A stretch of DNA of 64,000 bases from Cryptomeria japonica (lineage: Eukaryota; Streptophyta; Pinopsida; Cupressales; Cupressaceae): NCBI RefSeq assembly GCF_030272615.1, contig NC_081413.1, positions 606,956,209-607,020,208 of the forward strand, in the 5' to 3' direction. A model generated the notes under the pieces. It did no database searches, had not been told where the DNA came from, and saw only the letters and a list, made by a program, of their open reading frames with translations. Both the position numbers and the translations under genes were made by a program. Of the stretch, positions 53,035 to 64,000 are shown one piece after another (positions within the stretch are counted from its first letter, which is position 1; every line of letters begins with the position of its first letter).

Positions 53035-54159
53035 CTAAAGAAAACAAAATAAGAAGTTAAAAATATCAAAACTTTAAAATCTCTATTTGAAATTAAATAT
53101 TTTATTTTTTAAATAATGGGAGATCTTAGTGAAGTACTTTGTTGGATTTTTCACTCTGTAAATATTTTTTAACACTCAAGTCATCACTTTGACGACCATT
53201 TTCCATTAGTAGCCTTTTCTCTATAACCCCTTAACTCATACACTGGTGAAAATTCAGAAGGTAAGGGGGCCCATAAAGCACACAAGCACCTCTAAGGATT
53301 TGTCAATATGGTGAAGGAAAGGCAACTTTAAAAATTTACTGCCTTGGGATTTTCAACTTCAGGCCTCTTTCACAATTTATGAGTTGGTGTTTGACAATAT
53401 TCAAACAAGTATTAGACATAACATAATCTTATTATAAAACACAACATTTTAGAAAGAAAGAAAGAAATTATTAATGTCCACAAGGGACCAGAGTAGGTCG
53501 ATGGGACTCATAAGTACATCCAATTATAATAGAAAAGATGTAGGGTAAAAGTGAACCCTAGAAGCTGAAGAGGTGACTAAGAACCAAATAACGAAAACAA
53601 TGAAAGATCCTAAAGGACATATAATCACAGTGGCTAATGCAACTGCAGTTTTAGATAACCAATATAATAAGAGAACCCTTCAAGCGAAACAAGGAGCAAA
53701 TGAAAACTAAGGCCAGAAATCAAGGCAGAAATAAGCATTGTCACACATTTACATCACTGTTCACAGCAGAATAAGAACCAACAACAACATCATCACCCAC
53801 AACCACAACTGGACCAATGAAAGATCTAACAATGTACATACAAGAATGTTCTTGCTTAAGGTGTCGAGGTAGGACATTCCTACAATGAAGTGGGATGCTT
53901 CATAAAGAACCTCTTCTAACACATAGGTTGTTGAGTCTTTGAAGGTAGAGAAAACACTGACGATACATTTCTGCCCCCGTAACCTGGGATGTGAGCAAAG
54001 AGAATTCAATGACAACCGAGGCAAAAAAAAATATTTGCCCTTGGACTGGCTTAATCCTCAATCCATCCTCAATCCACGTTTCAAATTTCATCGCATTCTA
54101 AGTTTGTTTGCTATGTTTTTTCTTCAATTTCAGGCTTTTTCTTCCTGACTACAAGTGGA
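53035..54159. other. Upstream intron of kinase gene
   Basis: No kinase exon found. Minus-strand open frame 53761-54024 has no recognised motif. Confidence 0.4.
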
Positions 54160-55926
54160 AAATTTTCCTTTGTTTGCGAGTTTTATTTTTCTCTTGTTTT
54201 AGTGTTGTAGGGAAATTTTAAAACAATTACAAGTGCACTTTATTTTAAACTTGTAACTTACTTTTTATTTCCCCCTTTCTTTTTTATGTCTTTTAAGTTG
54301 TAGGAACTTTTTGGAAAAATTAAAAGTGAATTTAAAATTATAAGTTTAAAAAGAACTTGTAATTTCTTTCAAAAGTTCCTACTTAAGTGATTTTGAGATG
54401 TAGTAGGGATTTCATTTCCCTATTACATGTTTTAAGTTAAGTCATTAAAACTTGTAATTTCTTTCAAAAGTTCCTACTTAAGTGATTTTGAGATGTAGTA
54501 GGGATTTCATTTCCCTATTACATGTTTTAATGTTTTTGGTCACTTGTAAAGGGAATTTTATTTCCCTGTGGCAAGTTCTTTTTTTAAGTTAAGTTATTAA
54601 AACTTGTAAAGGGGATTTCATTTCCCTATTACAAGTTATTTTGACATGTCTTCTTGATCTTTTCTCTCACAAACCCGATTTTGTCTTATGAGTGGAAAAG
54701 TGAAGCAAAATTAAAACTTGTAAAAGGGTTTCTAAAACCCGATTACATGTCTTTTGAAAGCATTTTAAACTTGCTCTTCTTCCCAAGAACCCGACCTGCA
54801 TTTTTTCCTCGAGGAGTTCGAATTTGAATCCATTTTTCTTGCTTTGAATCCAAATTTGATGGTGCCAAGTGTTGAGGGAAAGAGGTGTGGGAGTTCTTGC
54901 TTCTATTTTGGATGGTTTCCTTGCCACGGTTTTGCCCTTTGCTAGGTGTTTTCAACCAGCGAGTCCTGGTTTTTCTTGCCACGTTTTTGGCATCCTTCAT
55001 GCCGTTTTTTCAGCATCAATGGAGGCGTTTTGGTCTCTCTAACCTAAACGTTTTGCTTCCTTGCTTCAACATGTACCTTTGCTAGGCATTTGGACTCATT
55101 CTTCTTCCTCTTTGGATGTTGTTTTTGGTGATTATGGTGAAAATCCAAGTTTGTTAAAACGTGGCTAAGGTTTCAACGTTTTGGTTCTGCCTTCTATTTA
55201 AGGAGCTGATTGTTTCTTTCAAAGTTATTCCATCTCTTTGGAGGGCATCTTGATCAAGCAAGGTATGTTTTATTTTCAGTTTTGTCTTTATTTTATTTTT
55301 GTTGTTTTGAAATTCCTTGATTGATCATGATAGTTGTTTGTTTTGTTTTTGTTTCTATTCGGGTTTGAGAGAGACCTTCCCATTTCTATCCAAGTCTTGA
55401 ATGCAATTTGAGAATTGCATTATCTTTCCCTTCACATTTTTCCCTCTTTACTTGCATTCGGGTTTTTAAAATTCGATTGCAAGTAAGATGAAAATGTGAG
55501 TTTTTTCCCTTTGGCTGAAAAGACTTCATCATCTTTTGCCAAAAGTTCAAGTTTCAAAGTTGTAAAAAGCTTGTCTTTCCGATTTTGGGTTTTAAAAACC
55601 TGATTACAAGTGAAGGTTTTTCCCATTCCCTTGAGGTTAAAATGAAGATGATCATCCAAAATTCTTTCCTTATTCATCCGCATTCATTACCCTTGTTCAT
55701 ACATTCCATTCCCATTATCTTTTCCATGTCAAAATTCCATTTTTCACACATTCTTCCATTTTTCTTATTACAAGTATACTTGCATTCAGGTTTTACAAAC
55801 CCGATTGCAAATATGTTCTACCCCACTTGCATACTTGTAACACATCTCCCAAGATCCGAAATTGACCAAAAGCTAAGTTTCAAGTGTTCCTATTTATTCA
55901 CCATTTTCCTCTCAAAAGGGGTAAAG
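54160..55926 (+). other. E5 leader (5' region of KYDKYQNE element)
   Basis: Counterpart of 18960-20651. It has hairpins of the same acttgtaa...ttacaagt design at about 54716, 55450, 55570 and 55778, and many half units such as cttgtaa (54240-54620). A TATA-like tctatttaagg lies near 55191 and a splice-donor-like aag|gtatgt near 55262. The hAT transposon cuts it from the ORF at 60682. The left end is not defined. Confidence 0.5.
54355..54530. repeat. 95-bp tandem duplication in E5 leader
   Basis: About 80 bp beginning acttgtaatttctttc is repeated exactly at 54355 and 54450. The identity implies a recent duplication. Confidence 0.92.
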
Positions 55927-55932
55927 TTTTTT

Positions 55933-55951
55933 CCATAGATGAAAAACTCGG
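55933..55951 (+). repeat. hAT left terminal inverted repeat
   Basis: ccatagatgaaaaactcgg, an exact inverse of 60638-60656. It is followed by five or more ACTCGG/ACTCGC/ACTCAG motifs to 56035. Confidence 0.88.
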
Positions 55952-56357
55952 ATTTTGCAATAACTCGGCAAGGCCAAAAAATTTTAAAAACTCGGGACTC
56001 GCCAAAACTCGGCAAAAAACTCGGCAAAACTCAGCAACTTTATCGAACATTTGAAAATACATTTTTTTTTTATATATAATTCAAAAACACACATTTACAC
56101 CAAATTTGTATAACATATATGATTTCCATGATATATAAATCAAATTTTTTTGGTAATACATAGCAACAAATGCAAGTATCATAGCATAAACCAAAAACCA
56201 AGTGCAACATATGTATAAGAGTTCAATACATATCAACGTATCATAGTGACAGTCTCATAGAGTTATAGAGTCATAGACCACAAAACAAGAACCTCTGAAA
56301 TTCTGATTACATATCAAGTTCAAAGTTTGGTATCAATGAAATTATGAAAATAAGAAA

Positions 56358-56872
56358 TCATAAATTGCGTCTACGACTAAAGCTCAAAATAGATTGTGGC
56401 CGTTGGGTGGGTGGTGCTGAAGTAGTGGCAACATCCTCAACACTAACAGGTGCCTCTTCTGCATGATCAACCTCCTGCTCCTCCTCACGTGCTGCCACTT
56501 CCGCATCCCATTCCTCTCCTGCCCTCTCCAACTCACTCAGCTGCTCATTAGTAAGGAATGGATCCAAATCATTATCAACATCATCAGGAGAAGCAACCCA
56601 TTCTGCTGCATATGGATCAATGTCATCCAAGTCAAGTGCTTCATGTGAATCTTGCCCTAGCACCTTCTTCTCATGTAATCGAATGTTGTACCGCACATAG
56701 ACAAGATCATTCAAGCGTTGTTGAGTCAACCTATTGCGCTTTTTTGTGTGGATGTTCTCAAAAACACTCCAGTTGCGCTCACAACCAGAAGCACTACAAG
56801 GCTGTGATAATATGCGGATGGCAAGCTTTTGAAGATTAGGTGTTGTGGCACCATAATCTTCCCACCACAAAT
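56358..56872 (-). CDS. hAT transposase exon 3
   Basis: 515 bp. LWWEDYGATTPNLQKLAIRI opens the dimerisation domain; the Glu/Asp-rich tail ends with TAA at 56358. Confidence 0.88.
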
Positions 56873-58781
56873 CTGCAAGGATACAAAATGTGATTTATAA
56901 CTTGTAAAGATTTCAATAATCTTAAAGAGAGAAATAAATGGTAAAAATTAAACATATGTTTTTTTTTACTTGGTCGTAAGGTGGCTCTCCTACGTTTGCA
57001 ATCAGGTGAAGAAAACAATTCCCCTAAGGCCTTCTTATAACTCTGCAACTCATCAAGTATCAGGTCTCGAAGGATCTCATCATCAACTAATCTTCGAATG
57101 CATGTGTCAAGGCCAATTCTAACCTCTGCATCTGCTTTGAAACTCGGAGAGTAAAAAAACTTGGGATTCAAGAAGTAGGCAGCAGCATGAATATGTTGGT
57201 GGAGTTGATGGTTCCACCTCCGATCAATTATGCGCCATATGGGTTCATACTTGGTCTTGTTTGACCCATACAAGTGTTGAATCGCCTCTTTGGCCTTATC
57301 CATGGCCTCATATAGATACCCCATGGAGTTATGATCCCCATCCACCATTCGTAGCACCCTCACCAACGGTTCCGACACCTAGATATAAAAAATCTAACAA
57401 AATCAGCAGATTGAAATATTAGAAAATTAAATAATAAATCATCAATTAAAGTTTCAAAACTTACATTGATGATCTCCTCCACCATCTTGGCAAAATTAGT
57501 ATCAAAAATGGCAATCACAACCTTCTCTGCTTCAGGCTTTGTAGCATAAGGACTCCCCAACCATCTTTCACTCACGAACATCCGCTTCAGGTTGGGCAAT
57601 GTAGCAAGTATGCTCTGCAAGGTGAGGAAATTGGTAGCAAAGCGTGTGACCCCCGACCGCACAAGATCCTTACCTTCAGTGTGTTCTCTCATAAGATTCA
57701 GGACCCATGTGTGATTGTAGATGTATTTGGTGATATTCCTTCCATCTTCAACCACTTTCTTTACCCAACTTAGTTTCCCTATGTCCTCAAGGAGCAAGTC
57801 AAGACAATGGGCAGCACAAGGGCTCCAAAATAATGTCGGATGTCTAGCCATTAGAAGTTTGCCGGCTGCCACATATGCAGCTGCATTATCAGTCACAACT
57901 TGGATGACATTCTGCACTCCCACATCCATCACCACTTCATCCAACATGTTGCACAAGGTCTCCGCATTCTTCACTTCATTGGAGGCATCAATTGATTTTA
58001 AAAATACTAACTGTCCTCCTGAAGCAACTAGAAAGTTGATGAGTGTCCTGTTCCTACCATCTGTCCATCCATCAGAAAGAATGGTGCAGCCATTCTTTTC
58101 CCAAATAGTCCTTTGCTCTTCCACTAATGCATGAGTGTTTTGGACCTCATCCTGCAATAACGGTCCACTTACCTCGTAACGGCTTGGGGATTTGAACCCC
58201 TTACCTGCCACAGTCAACGCGGTGACCAATTGGTCCCAAGATGGACTAGAAATAGCATTGAACGGAACATCGTTGTAGATAAAAAATCTAGCACACGCCA
58301 CCTTGGCTTGTTGGTGAGCCTCTTTATTCCATGCAGTGCCAAGCAATCCAAGTTGTGCACCAGGAGTGTTACGTGGAATAAAGAAGTTTTCCATGTTGCT
58401 GTCCAAAGTTCCTTTTGCTTGTATCCGTGGCCCAAGGGAAGAACCAGATGTCCCCACATCTGTATGTGACCCCATGGAACTCAAATCTGCCCTTGGGGCT
58501 GCCATTGCCTCTGCTGTTCTCTTTTTTGTTGCCTTCCTTTGATCATATGCTTCAAGCGTTGCTATTGCATCTCTCGTAGCCTCTTCAGTACATTCCGTAC
58601 AGCTTGTGGTATCTCGGCATTGAATTTTTGCAAGGTGATATTTGAACCTATTAATGCCACCTTTTACAATTTTTTTGCAATGGTTGCAAAAAACATCTCC
58701 TCGTTTTGGACCTGGTCTCCCATGTTTCCAACAAGGGTCTCTCTTTTTGCCACCAACTTTAACTGTAGAAGCTGAATCCAT
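56358..58781 (-). CDS. hAT transposase, intact, three exons (746 aa)
   Basis: Catalyses cut-and-paste transposition of the element; acts in the nucleus. Exon 1 58781-57465 (439 codons), exon 2 57378-56970, exon 3 56872-56358; introns 86 and 97 bp with donors gtaagt and gtaaaa and acceptors atctag and tgcag, phases consistent. BED zinc finger near residues 12-60 (VFCNHCKKIVKGGINRFKYH). The DUF659/RNase-H-like core has TILSDGWTDGRN (first catalytic Asp region), VVTDNAAAYV (second Asp) and SPCAAHCLDLLLED. The C-terminal dimerisation domain has KLAIRILSQPCSASGCERNW with the catalytic Glu. An acidic tail ends at FSRRRNL. The length is normal for plant hAT. No stop or frameshift breaks the spliced frame, so it could be active. 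The alternative, a domesticated gene, is unlikely because TIRs and a target duplication are present. Confidence 0.88.
56970..57378 (-). CDS. hAT transposase exon 2
   Basis: 409 bp starting VSEPLVRVLRMVDGD and ending LRPS plus one base. Contains RWNHQLHQHIHAAAYFLNP, the conserved 'RW...L...H.AA..LNP' block of hAT proteins. Confidence 0.85.
57465..58781 (-). CDS. hAT transposase exon 1
   Basis: 439 codons, from MDSASTVKVGGKKRDPCWKH to EEIIN; donor gtaagt at 57464-57459. Contains the BED finger and most of the catalytic core. Confidence 0.88.
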
Positions 58782-59010
58782 TTTCTTTCAAAAAGATGTG
58801 GAAAAGAACCTAGCAAAAGAGAGGCAACATTTAGAGATAAATAACATTGTTACCAAAAAAAATCACAAACATCCAAAAATTACAATGACTGTATAACTGT
58901 ATTTTATTTACAGTCAAAATAGATGACTCTCTAAAATTAAAATTTTTAATTGGTTGTGTATTTTTTTAAGTTTTTAACTTCAAATTTAAATTTAAATGAA
59001 ATACTTTAAT

Positions 59011-59940
59011 ACACATTGACATTACACAGTTGACAGTCATTTCAAATGACTATGAGTATTTCACAATTGACTGTGTAATACACAGTCATTAATTACAATG
59101 TACATTAATGATTAATGTATTACACAGTCATCAGTCATTTGAAAATGACTATGTATTACACAGTCATTTCAAAATTTCAAATGACCGTGTATTACACAGT
59201 CATCAGTCATTTGAAAATGACTGTGTATTACACAGTCATCAGTCATTTGAAATTTTGAAATGACTATAATGACTGTGTATTACACAGTCATTTGAAAATG
59301 ACTGTGTAATACACAGTCATTTCTCATTTGAAATGACTGTAATGACTGTGTAATACACAGTCATTTGGAAATGACTGTGTATTACACAGTCATTTCAAAT
59401 GACTGATGACTGTGTAATACACAGTCATTTGAAAATGAATGTGTATTACACAGTCATTTGAAATGACTGTGACTGTGTAATGATGACTGTGTAATACACA
59501 GTCATTTGAAATGACTGTGACTGTGTAATGATGACTGTGTAATACACAGTCATTTGAAAATTTGAAATGACTGTGTATTACACAGTCATTTGAAAATTGA
59601 AATGACTGTGATTGTGTAATGATGACTGTGTAATACACAGTCATTTGAAAATTTGAAATGACTGTGTATTACACAGTCATTTGAAATGACTGTGACTGTG
59701 TAATACACAGTCATTTTCAAATGACTGTGTATTACACAGTCATTTCAAATGACTGATGACTGTGTAATACACAGTCATTTGAAATGACTGTAAATTGTAA
59801 TTACTAATTACTAATGATTGTGTATTACACAGTCATTTGAAATGACTGTGACTGTGTAATACACAGTCATTTGAAATGACTAAGACTGTGTAATACACAG
59901 TCATTTTCAAATAACTGTGTATTACACAGTCTTAGTCATT
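59011..59940. repeat. Palindromic minisatellite in hAT 5' region
   Basis: Dozens of copies of the near-palindrome tgactgtgtattacacagtc joined by atttgaaat/atttcaaat linkers that are themselves self-complementary. Both orientations alternate, so very long hairpins are possible. It lies between the transposase start codon and the right end, so it would be the promoter or 5' UTR. Confidence 0.92.
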
Positions 59941-60372
59941 CGAAATAAAACAATACAAAAAGATACCTGGTTGTGCGTGCAAATGCAAACAATACAGTCA
60001 TTTTGACTGTGTAATACACAGTCATTTCAAATGACTGTGTATTACACAGTCAAAATGACTGTGTATTCGAAATAAAACAATACAAAAAGATACCTGGTCG
60101 TGCGTGCAAATGCAAACAATACAGTCATTTTGACTGTGTAATACACAGTCATTTCAAATGACTGTGTATTACACAGTCAAAATGACTGTGTATTCGAAAT
60201 AAAACAATACAAAAAGATACCTGGTCGTGCGTGCAAATGCAAACAATACAGTCATTTTGACTGTGTAATACACAGTCATTTCAAATGACTGTGTATTACA
60301 CAGTCAAAATGACTGTGTATTCGAAATGAAACAATACAAAAAGATACCTGGTCGTGCGTGCAAATGCAAACC
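59936..60372. repeat. 127-bp tandem repeat in hAT 5' region
   Basis: About 3.5 copies with a period of exactly 127 bp (agatacctgg at 59961, 60088, 60215, 60342). Each unit contains a ~50-bp palindrome built from the gtattacacagtc core plus the unique spacer gatacctggtcgtgcgtgc and aaatgcaaac. Copies are nearly identical. Confidence 0.92.
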
Positions 60373-60637
60373 CTATGCAAATCACGTGGCGTTTTTTGCC
60401 TTCCGGAGTCGCGCGAGCCGCGAAATGGAATAAAGACTTCGGTTTTTTTTTTGCCTGCGACTTAAGTCGCGTTTTTCTCGCATTTTGTGCCGCGTTTCGG
60501 GCGGGTTTTGGCCATTAACGGCGATTATTTGCCAAAAAAATCGCGGCGAGTATATAAAAAAATCGCCCCGAGTATTTCCGCGATTAACTCGCGCGGGATT
60601 ATGGATCGCAATTACTCGCGAGTTTTTGAATTGCTCG
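60373..60637 (-). promoter_or_regulatory. CpG-rich right subterminal region of hAT
   Basis: Rich in CG dinucleotides (gtcgcgcgagccgcg, cgcggcgag, ctcgcgcggg), unlike the CpG-poor surroundings. It includes plus-strand 'gagtatataaaa'. It probably combines transposase binding sites and promoter sequence for the minus-strand transposase. Confidence 0.45.
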
Positions 60638-60656
60638 CCGAGTTTTTCATCTATGG
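60638..60656 (-). repeat. hAT right terminal inverted repeat
   Basis: ccgagtttttcatctatgg, the exact inverse of the left end. The adjacent subterminal region carries ctcgcgag, actcgcgcg and cccgag motifs. Confidence 0.88.
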
Positions 60657-60681
60657 TTTTTTCCCATTGAAAAGAAGAGAT

Positions 60682-62608
60682 ATGTTTCATTCAGTTGATC
60701 TTGATGTTGCTTTGACTCTTCTAGATCTTCGTCATAGCGCGTCAGGCTCTTGTTCAATGACTAATTTACCGTCATCTTCCTCTCAAAAGAAGATGAAATA
60801 TAAATATGATAAGTACCAAAATGAGATATCTCCATCCCAAGTTTCCACTCCCATGGAGCACATCAAAGATACGGAAATAGGGCATGTTGACATCTCAGAG
60901 TTCGTTAAACGGGTGGAGGATCCCAAGGATAGCAATATGCAGCGCCTGTTGGATAGCCACATTCACCATGCTTCTTCCTTTCCAATGGCTGCCATAGAAC
61001 CTGAGTTTGTTCTTGCTTGTGCCAATCATTTTGACAAGGAGACAAGAACTGTCAAGAATGATGATGGGGAAGTGATAATCCGTCTTGATGCAGACACTAT
61101 TGAGAAGGTTTTTTAGAATACCGCCAACACCTATGTACATAGAGATCTCCAAAGATAGTTCAGCTGAGTACTATGCTTCAAGAGAAAAAGATTGCAAACA
61201 CCATATCAATAGATGGATCAGTGAGCCACGGGCTGCTTTTACAAGGTGGGCAAAGTTGTACCGTAGTGATTTCAAGTGGGAAATCGGAGACACAATCACT
61301 CTTCTTAGCAGGATAATCGGTTTGGAACATTCTAATATTTTTGAACCATGGATACATAAGTTCATCATGCTCATAAGGCAGTCAGTGATACCCTTTGTGA
61401 ACAACTTGCAGCAGTTACTTCCACTATGACATTCTACATGAACTCATATTTAGTGTATATAGCAGCATCGCTCAGACACTTCCCTGGTCTTTCTACCAAG
61501 GGTGATCGCTCACTTATACCCGTTTGGGATTACTATGACCAACTGCCTTTGAGACCCAGCAGATTGCACTACAGGAGGGTCCAGGACGCCTTCTTTGGTC
61601 ATTATATGTGCTTGTTTGACAAGACATTGAAAAAAAGAAGAGTGTCAAATGCCGCATGGGAGAAGGTGAATGAATATGACTTCTTATTCCTTCAATTCCC
61701 AACTTTCACTTACATGAGAGTTGTATGTTACAGCGGCCAGCCATATATGCTTCCTAGATATCCAACTGATAAAATCAATCTTATGGAGTTGGGAAGACAG
61801 ATCATGGTTGTTCATGCACATCAATCCGTTAAGCATAAGGTTGGAATGGGAATTTGTACAAATAACCCATTGAAAATTGGCCATATTCCCTCATTACATC
61901 CACCAAAGCCAAGGCCATGGAGATCGAAATGCAAAAAATAAAGCTCAAAAGATTCAAGCCAAGAGTAGATTTTGATTACCGAGGCATGAAGGAGAAGATC
62001 AAAAAGTCCTTCACGCATGTGCATAGGATAGAAGACATTTGGGTTGATCTCCGTACAGAAAAGGAGGTTCGTAAGATGGATTATTGCAGACTCACTCTTG
62101 AGCAGATTGTTGACTTGAACTTGGTAAACATTCCTGAAGGAATGATTGATGATGGAGAGATACTTGATCTTGAATATGTTGAAAAGAGAGTTGATGAAGC
62201 ACCACTTCCATCAATTCAGTGGTCACATAAGGAATGTACTTCCATTCTTGATAGATTTCAGCCTATCTTAGCTAATAGCCTAATACCAATACTTGGCTCA
62301 AGGGCAACGGTGTTAGACTTGTCAAGATCAAGATTGGAAAAGAAGTTGATTCTACAGGACCTATTAGACTCAAGTCTGAAATCAAAGTAGACAACAAGGA
62401 AGGTGCATCATCTTCAAGCACGAGAATCAAGTTGAGGGTTAGCAGAGCAATGGTACTTCCTCCTGAAGAAGTGACAGTTCGAGGGAAAGAAAAGCATCAG
62501 CTTCATATTCATGTAATTGATGTTGAAGATCCAAAGGAGGAACTACAATCAATAATGCTCCCGAGTCACCCATTTCAGAGTCACCTCATGAAGTTCCCCC
62601 TCAGATTT
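60682..62608 (+). pseudogene. KYDKYQNE-family ORF, copy E5, broken
   Basis: From MFHSVDLDVALTLLDLRHSA through KKMKYKYDKYQNEISPSQV, IGHVDISEFVKRVED and VIIRLDADTIEKVF, then a frameshift near 61115. After it come INRWISEPRAAFTRWAKLYR, LLSRIIGLEHSNIFEPW, MNSYLVYIAASLRHFPGL, LFLQFPTFTYMRVVCY and MLPRYPTDKINLMELGRQ. Another frameshift near 61915 precedes KIKLKRFKPRVDFDYRGMKE, IEDIWVDLRTEKEVRKMDYC and IPEGMIDDGEILDLEYVEKR. It is cut at 62608 by E2C. Identity to E4 is high across all blocks. It has three disruptions I can see. Function unknown; see E4. Confidence 0.65.
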
Positions 62609-64000
62609 TGTTGATGTGTTTTTTACGCACATGCGAACACAGAATAAAATACCATAAGTATCTTATCCTCTCTTGAACAAAATCTCTCGAATGCTGAAGA
62701 TTAGCTTAAGGATCACTCGAAAAGACTCCAAGGTTCATGAATGTAGGGTCTCTACGTGTGGATAAGCTCATTGGTTTGATGTGATTATGCTGGAATCACA
62801 AGGGGACTTAGATTCGAATGTCCGAATGCTTGATTTGCTGGAACTTAGGTCCTATCTACTCAATTGGAAGATAAAAAAGAGCAAAAGAGGTAGGGTTTGA
62901 GAAATCTATGCTAGGCCCTAGAATGTAAGAAGATAGATAAATGAATAGGTGGAATCCTACCAAGCTAGGTCTCACCATCAACTTGAACAATTCGACACAA
63001 GCTCTAAGGATGTTTCAAAGATGTTCGAACCATTACCGCCAAACATTAATCACCATTCAAGTTAATGCATAAACAATGAGTGTAGGATGATTCGAGGTTA
63101 AGCTCATGTTATTCCAATTGACCACACAAGGCACGCTCACAATCAGTAAGAGGCTAGTGGTATGGACTAAGCGGATTCCACATGAATACATTCAACAACT
63201 TCTTCCATTCAATTTAATCAACATGAAAATAAATTGAGAAGTAGAACCATGAGGCTTGTTGAAATAACAAACTTCACCATAACTTCAATGAAAAGAGTAT
63301 CTCATTTACAAGTCATACCAACAATTCTTCCCCCTCTTAATCTACTCTAATTGCTATTCTAACTTACTAACCATCTATTTCTCTATTCACTATTACTATT
63401 GGCTATTAACTATTCTCCAACTATTAACCTTTACAAATGAAGAGTCTGAGCTTTTATAGAGATCTCATTTACAACGAATGGCCAGGATTGATTCTCCATC
63501 AATGGCCAAGATTTTACAATGAAAACCCTAATTAGGGTTTGTTACAACAAACTTCTCCTTAGCCAATGAGAAAATTACATTAAAAAAGTGTGGACCAATA
63601 GATATCAAGGGTAGGTGCCTTGGAGTTTGTGCCATCAATGGTGGGTCAGGTACATTGAATCAAGACATGCAGAGGTAGACCTTTCCTGATTGGTGAGTGG
63701 TGAATAGGATGATGACTAGGACGCCGCTTCAACTTGCACTTGTAAAGTTGACTTGTCACCATGAAGGGATGTTGAGAGATATCTCTTGATACCCAACATT
63801 ATCTAGCTCACTCAAAGTAGTGGTGATGGGAAGTATTGACGTAGTTAAGTCTTTCTTCCATCCTCACTTGTGTTTCTTGGAGTGATTTCACGATCTCTCC
63901 TTCGCCATCTTATGATCTCGTCATATCGACGTGATAGAATGAAAACCTTGAAGATAACCTGCTATTGCTTGCAATTGTTGAGCACTTGAAGTTTTTCAAC
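62609..64000 (+). mobile_element. E2C: long LTR, truncated by window end
   Basis: Starts TGTTGATGTGTTTTTTACGC inside the E5 ORF, with candidate target GATTT at 62604-62608. It is collinear with E2A and E2B: 'ggatcac/tc', a TATA-like cttttatagag at 63451, aaaaccctaattagggtttg at 63521, and 'caggtacattgaat' near 63647. The right end and second target copy lie outside the window, so solo LTR versus full element is open. Confidence 0.8.

Larger units (their letters stand above)
55935..60656 (-). mobile_element. Complete hAT transposon
   Basis: Perfect 19-bp terminal inverted repeats ccatagatgaaaaactcgg (55933-55951 and, inverted, 60638-60656) surround an intact transposase gene. The 8-mer TTTTTTCC flanks it (55927-55934 and 60657-60664) as a hAT-size target duplication; with that choice the two ends differ by two bases, so the exact border is ambiguous. 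Both subterminal regions repeat ACTCGG/ACTCGC motifs in the same orientation relative to the nearest end, as transposase binding sites do. It interrupts the E5 retroelement between leader and ORF. The TIR core tagatgaaaa is similar to Ac/Ds termini. All parts for autonomy appear present. Confidence 0.88.

Noticed and set aside
53761-54024. Candidate kinase exon upstream of exon A
   Set aside because: No kinase motif (HRD, DFG, APE or the post-kinase helix) and no fitting splice sites in phase.
54667-55000. Minus-strand frames rich in basic residues
   Set aside because: They are opposite the E5 leader repeats with no homologue in the E4 leader.
57721-58134. 137-codon plus-strand frame
   Set aside because: Shadow of transposase exon 1 on the other strand.
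59390-59644. 84-codon minus-strand frame with repeated YYTVI and HSH motifs
   Set aside because: It is a translation of the palindromic minisatellite, not a gene.

Overview
This is a plant nuclear window from a large, repeat-dominated genome. Low gene density, introns of up to 23 kb packed with nested transposable elements, and long degenerate retroelement leaders fit a gymnosperm best; that is inference and I cannot name the species. Almost all of the longer open frames are retroelement or transposase sequence.

The one host gene I can support is on the minus strand, from 53034 down to 18005. Twelve short exons, each with consensus-like splice sites and mutually consistent phases, encode the C-terminal regulatory part of a plant STE20/GCK-type kinase of the FRAY2/BLUS1 (SPAK/OSR1-like) group. 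The kinase domain is not seen and must lie beyond 64000, or in exons I missed. The largest intron (18413-41687) holds a retroelement, a Ty1/copia element, several solo LTRs and a dead hAT gene. Another (42125-48965) holds a second dead hAT gene and a Ty3/gypsy remnant. One exon was duplicated in tandem, and the duplicate was later hit by a 375-bp solo LTR.

Layout. 1-5.6 kb: a broken gypsy gag and a broken minus-strand copy of an unrecognised ~900-residue ORF family (here 'KYDKYQNE'). 5.6-14.7 kb: a complete LTR element without pol (E1), with a 3.3-kb solo LTR (E2A) inside its ORF. 15.1-16.4 kb: solo LTR (E3). 18-53 kb: host gene with its loaded introns. 19-25 kb: second KYDKYQNE copy (E4), preceded by an array of hairpin repeats and interrupted by a solo LTR (E6). 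25.5-35.2 kb: young minus-strand Ty1/copia element with a nested long solo LTR (E2B). 39.0-40.0 kb: gypsy-type solo LTR. 54.2-62.6 kb: third KYDKYQNE copy (E5), split by a structurally complete hAT transposon (55935-60656) with an uninterrupted 746-codon transposase in three exons. 62.6 kb to the end: third long LTR (E2C).

Insertion order is readable from exact target-site duplications: host intron, then E4, then copia, then E2B; E1 then E2A; E5 then hAT and E2C. Three unrelated element types here carry iterated palindromes in leader or 5' regions (the E2 LTRs, the E4/E5 leaders, and the hAT 5' region). With the KYDKYQNE ORF family, these are the best candidates for something undescribed.
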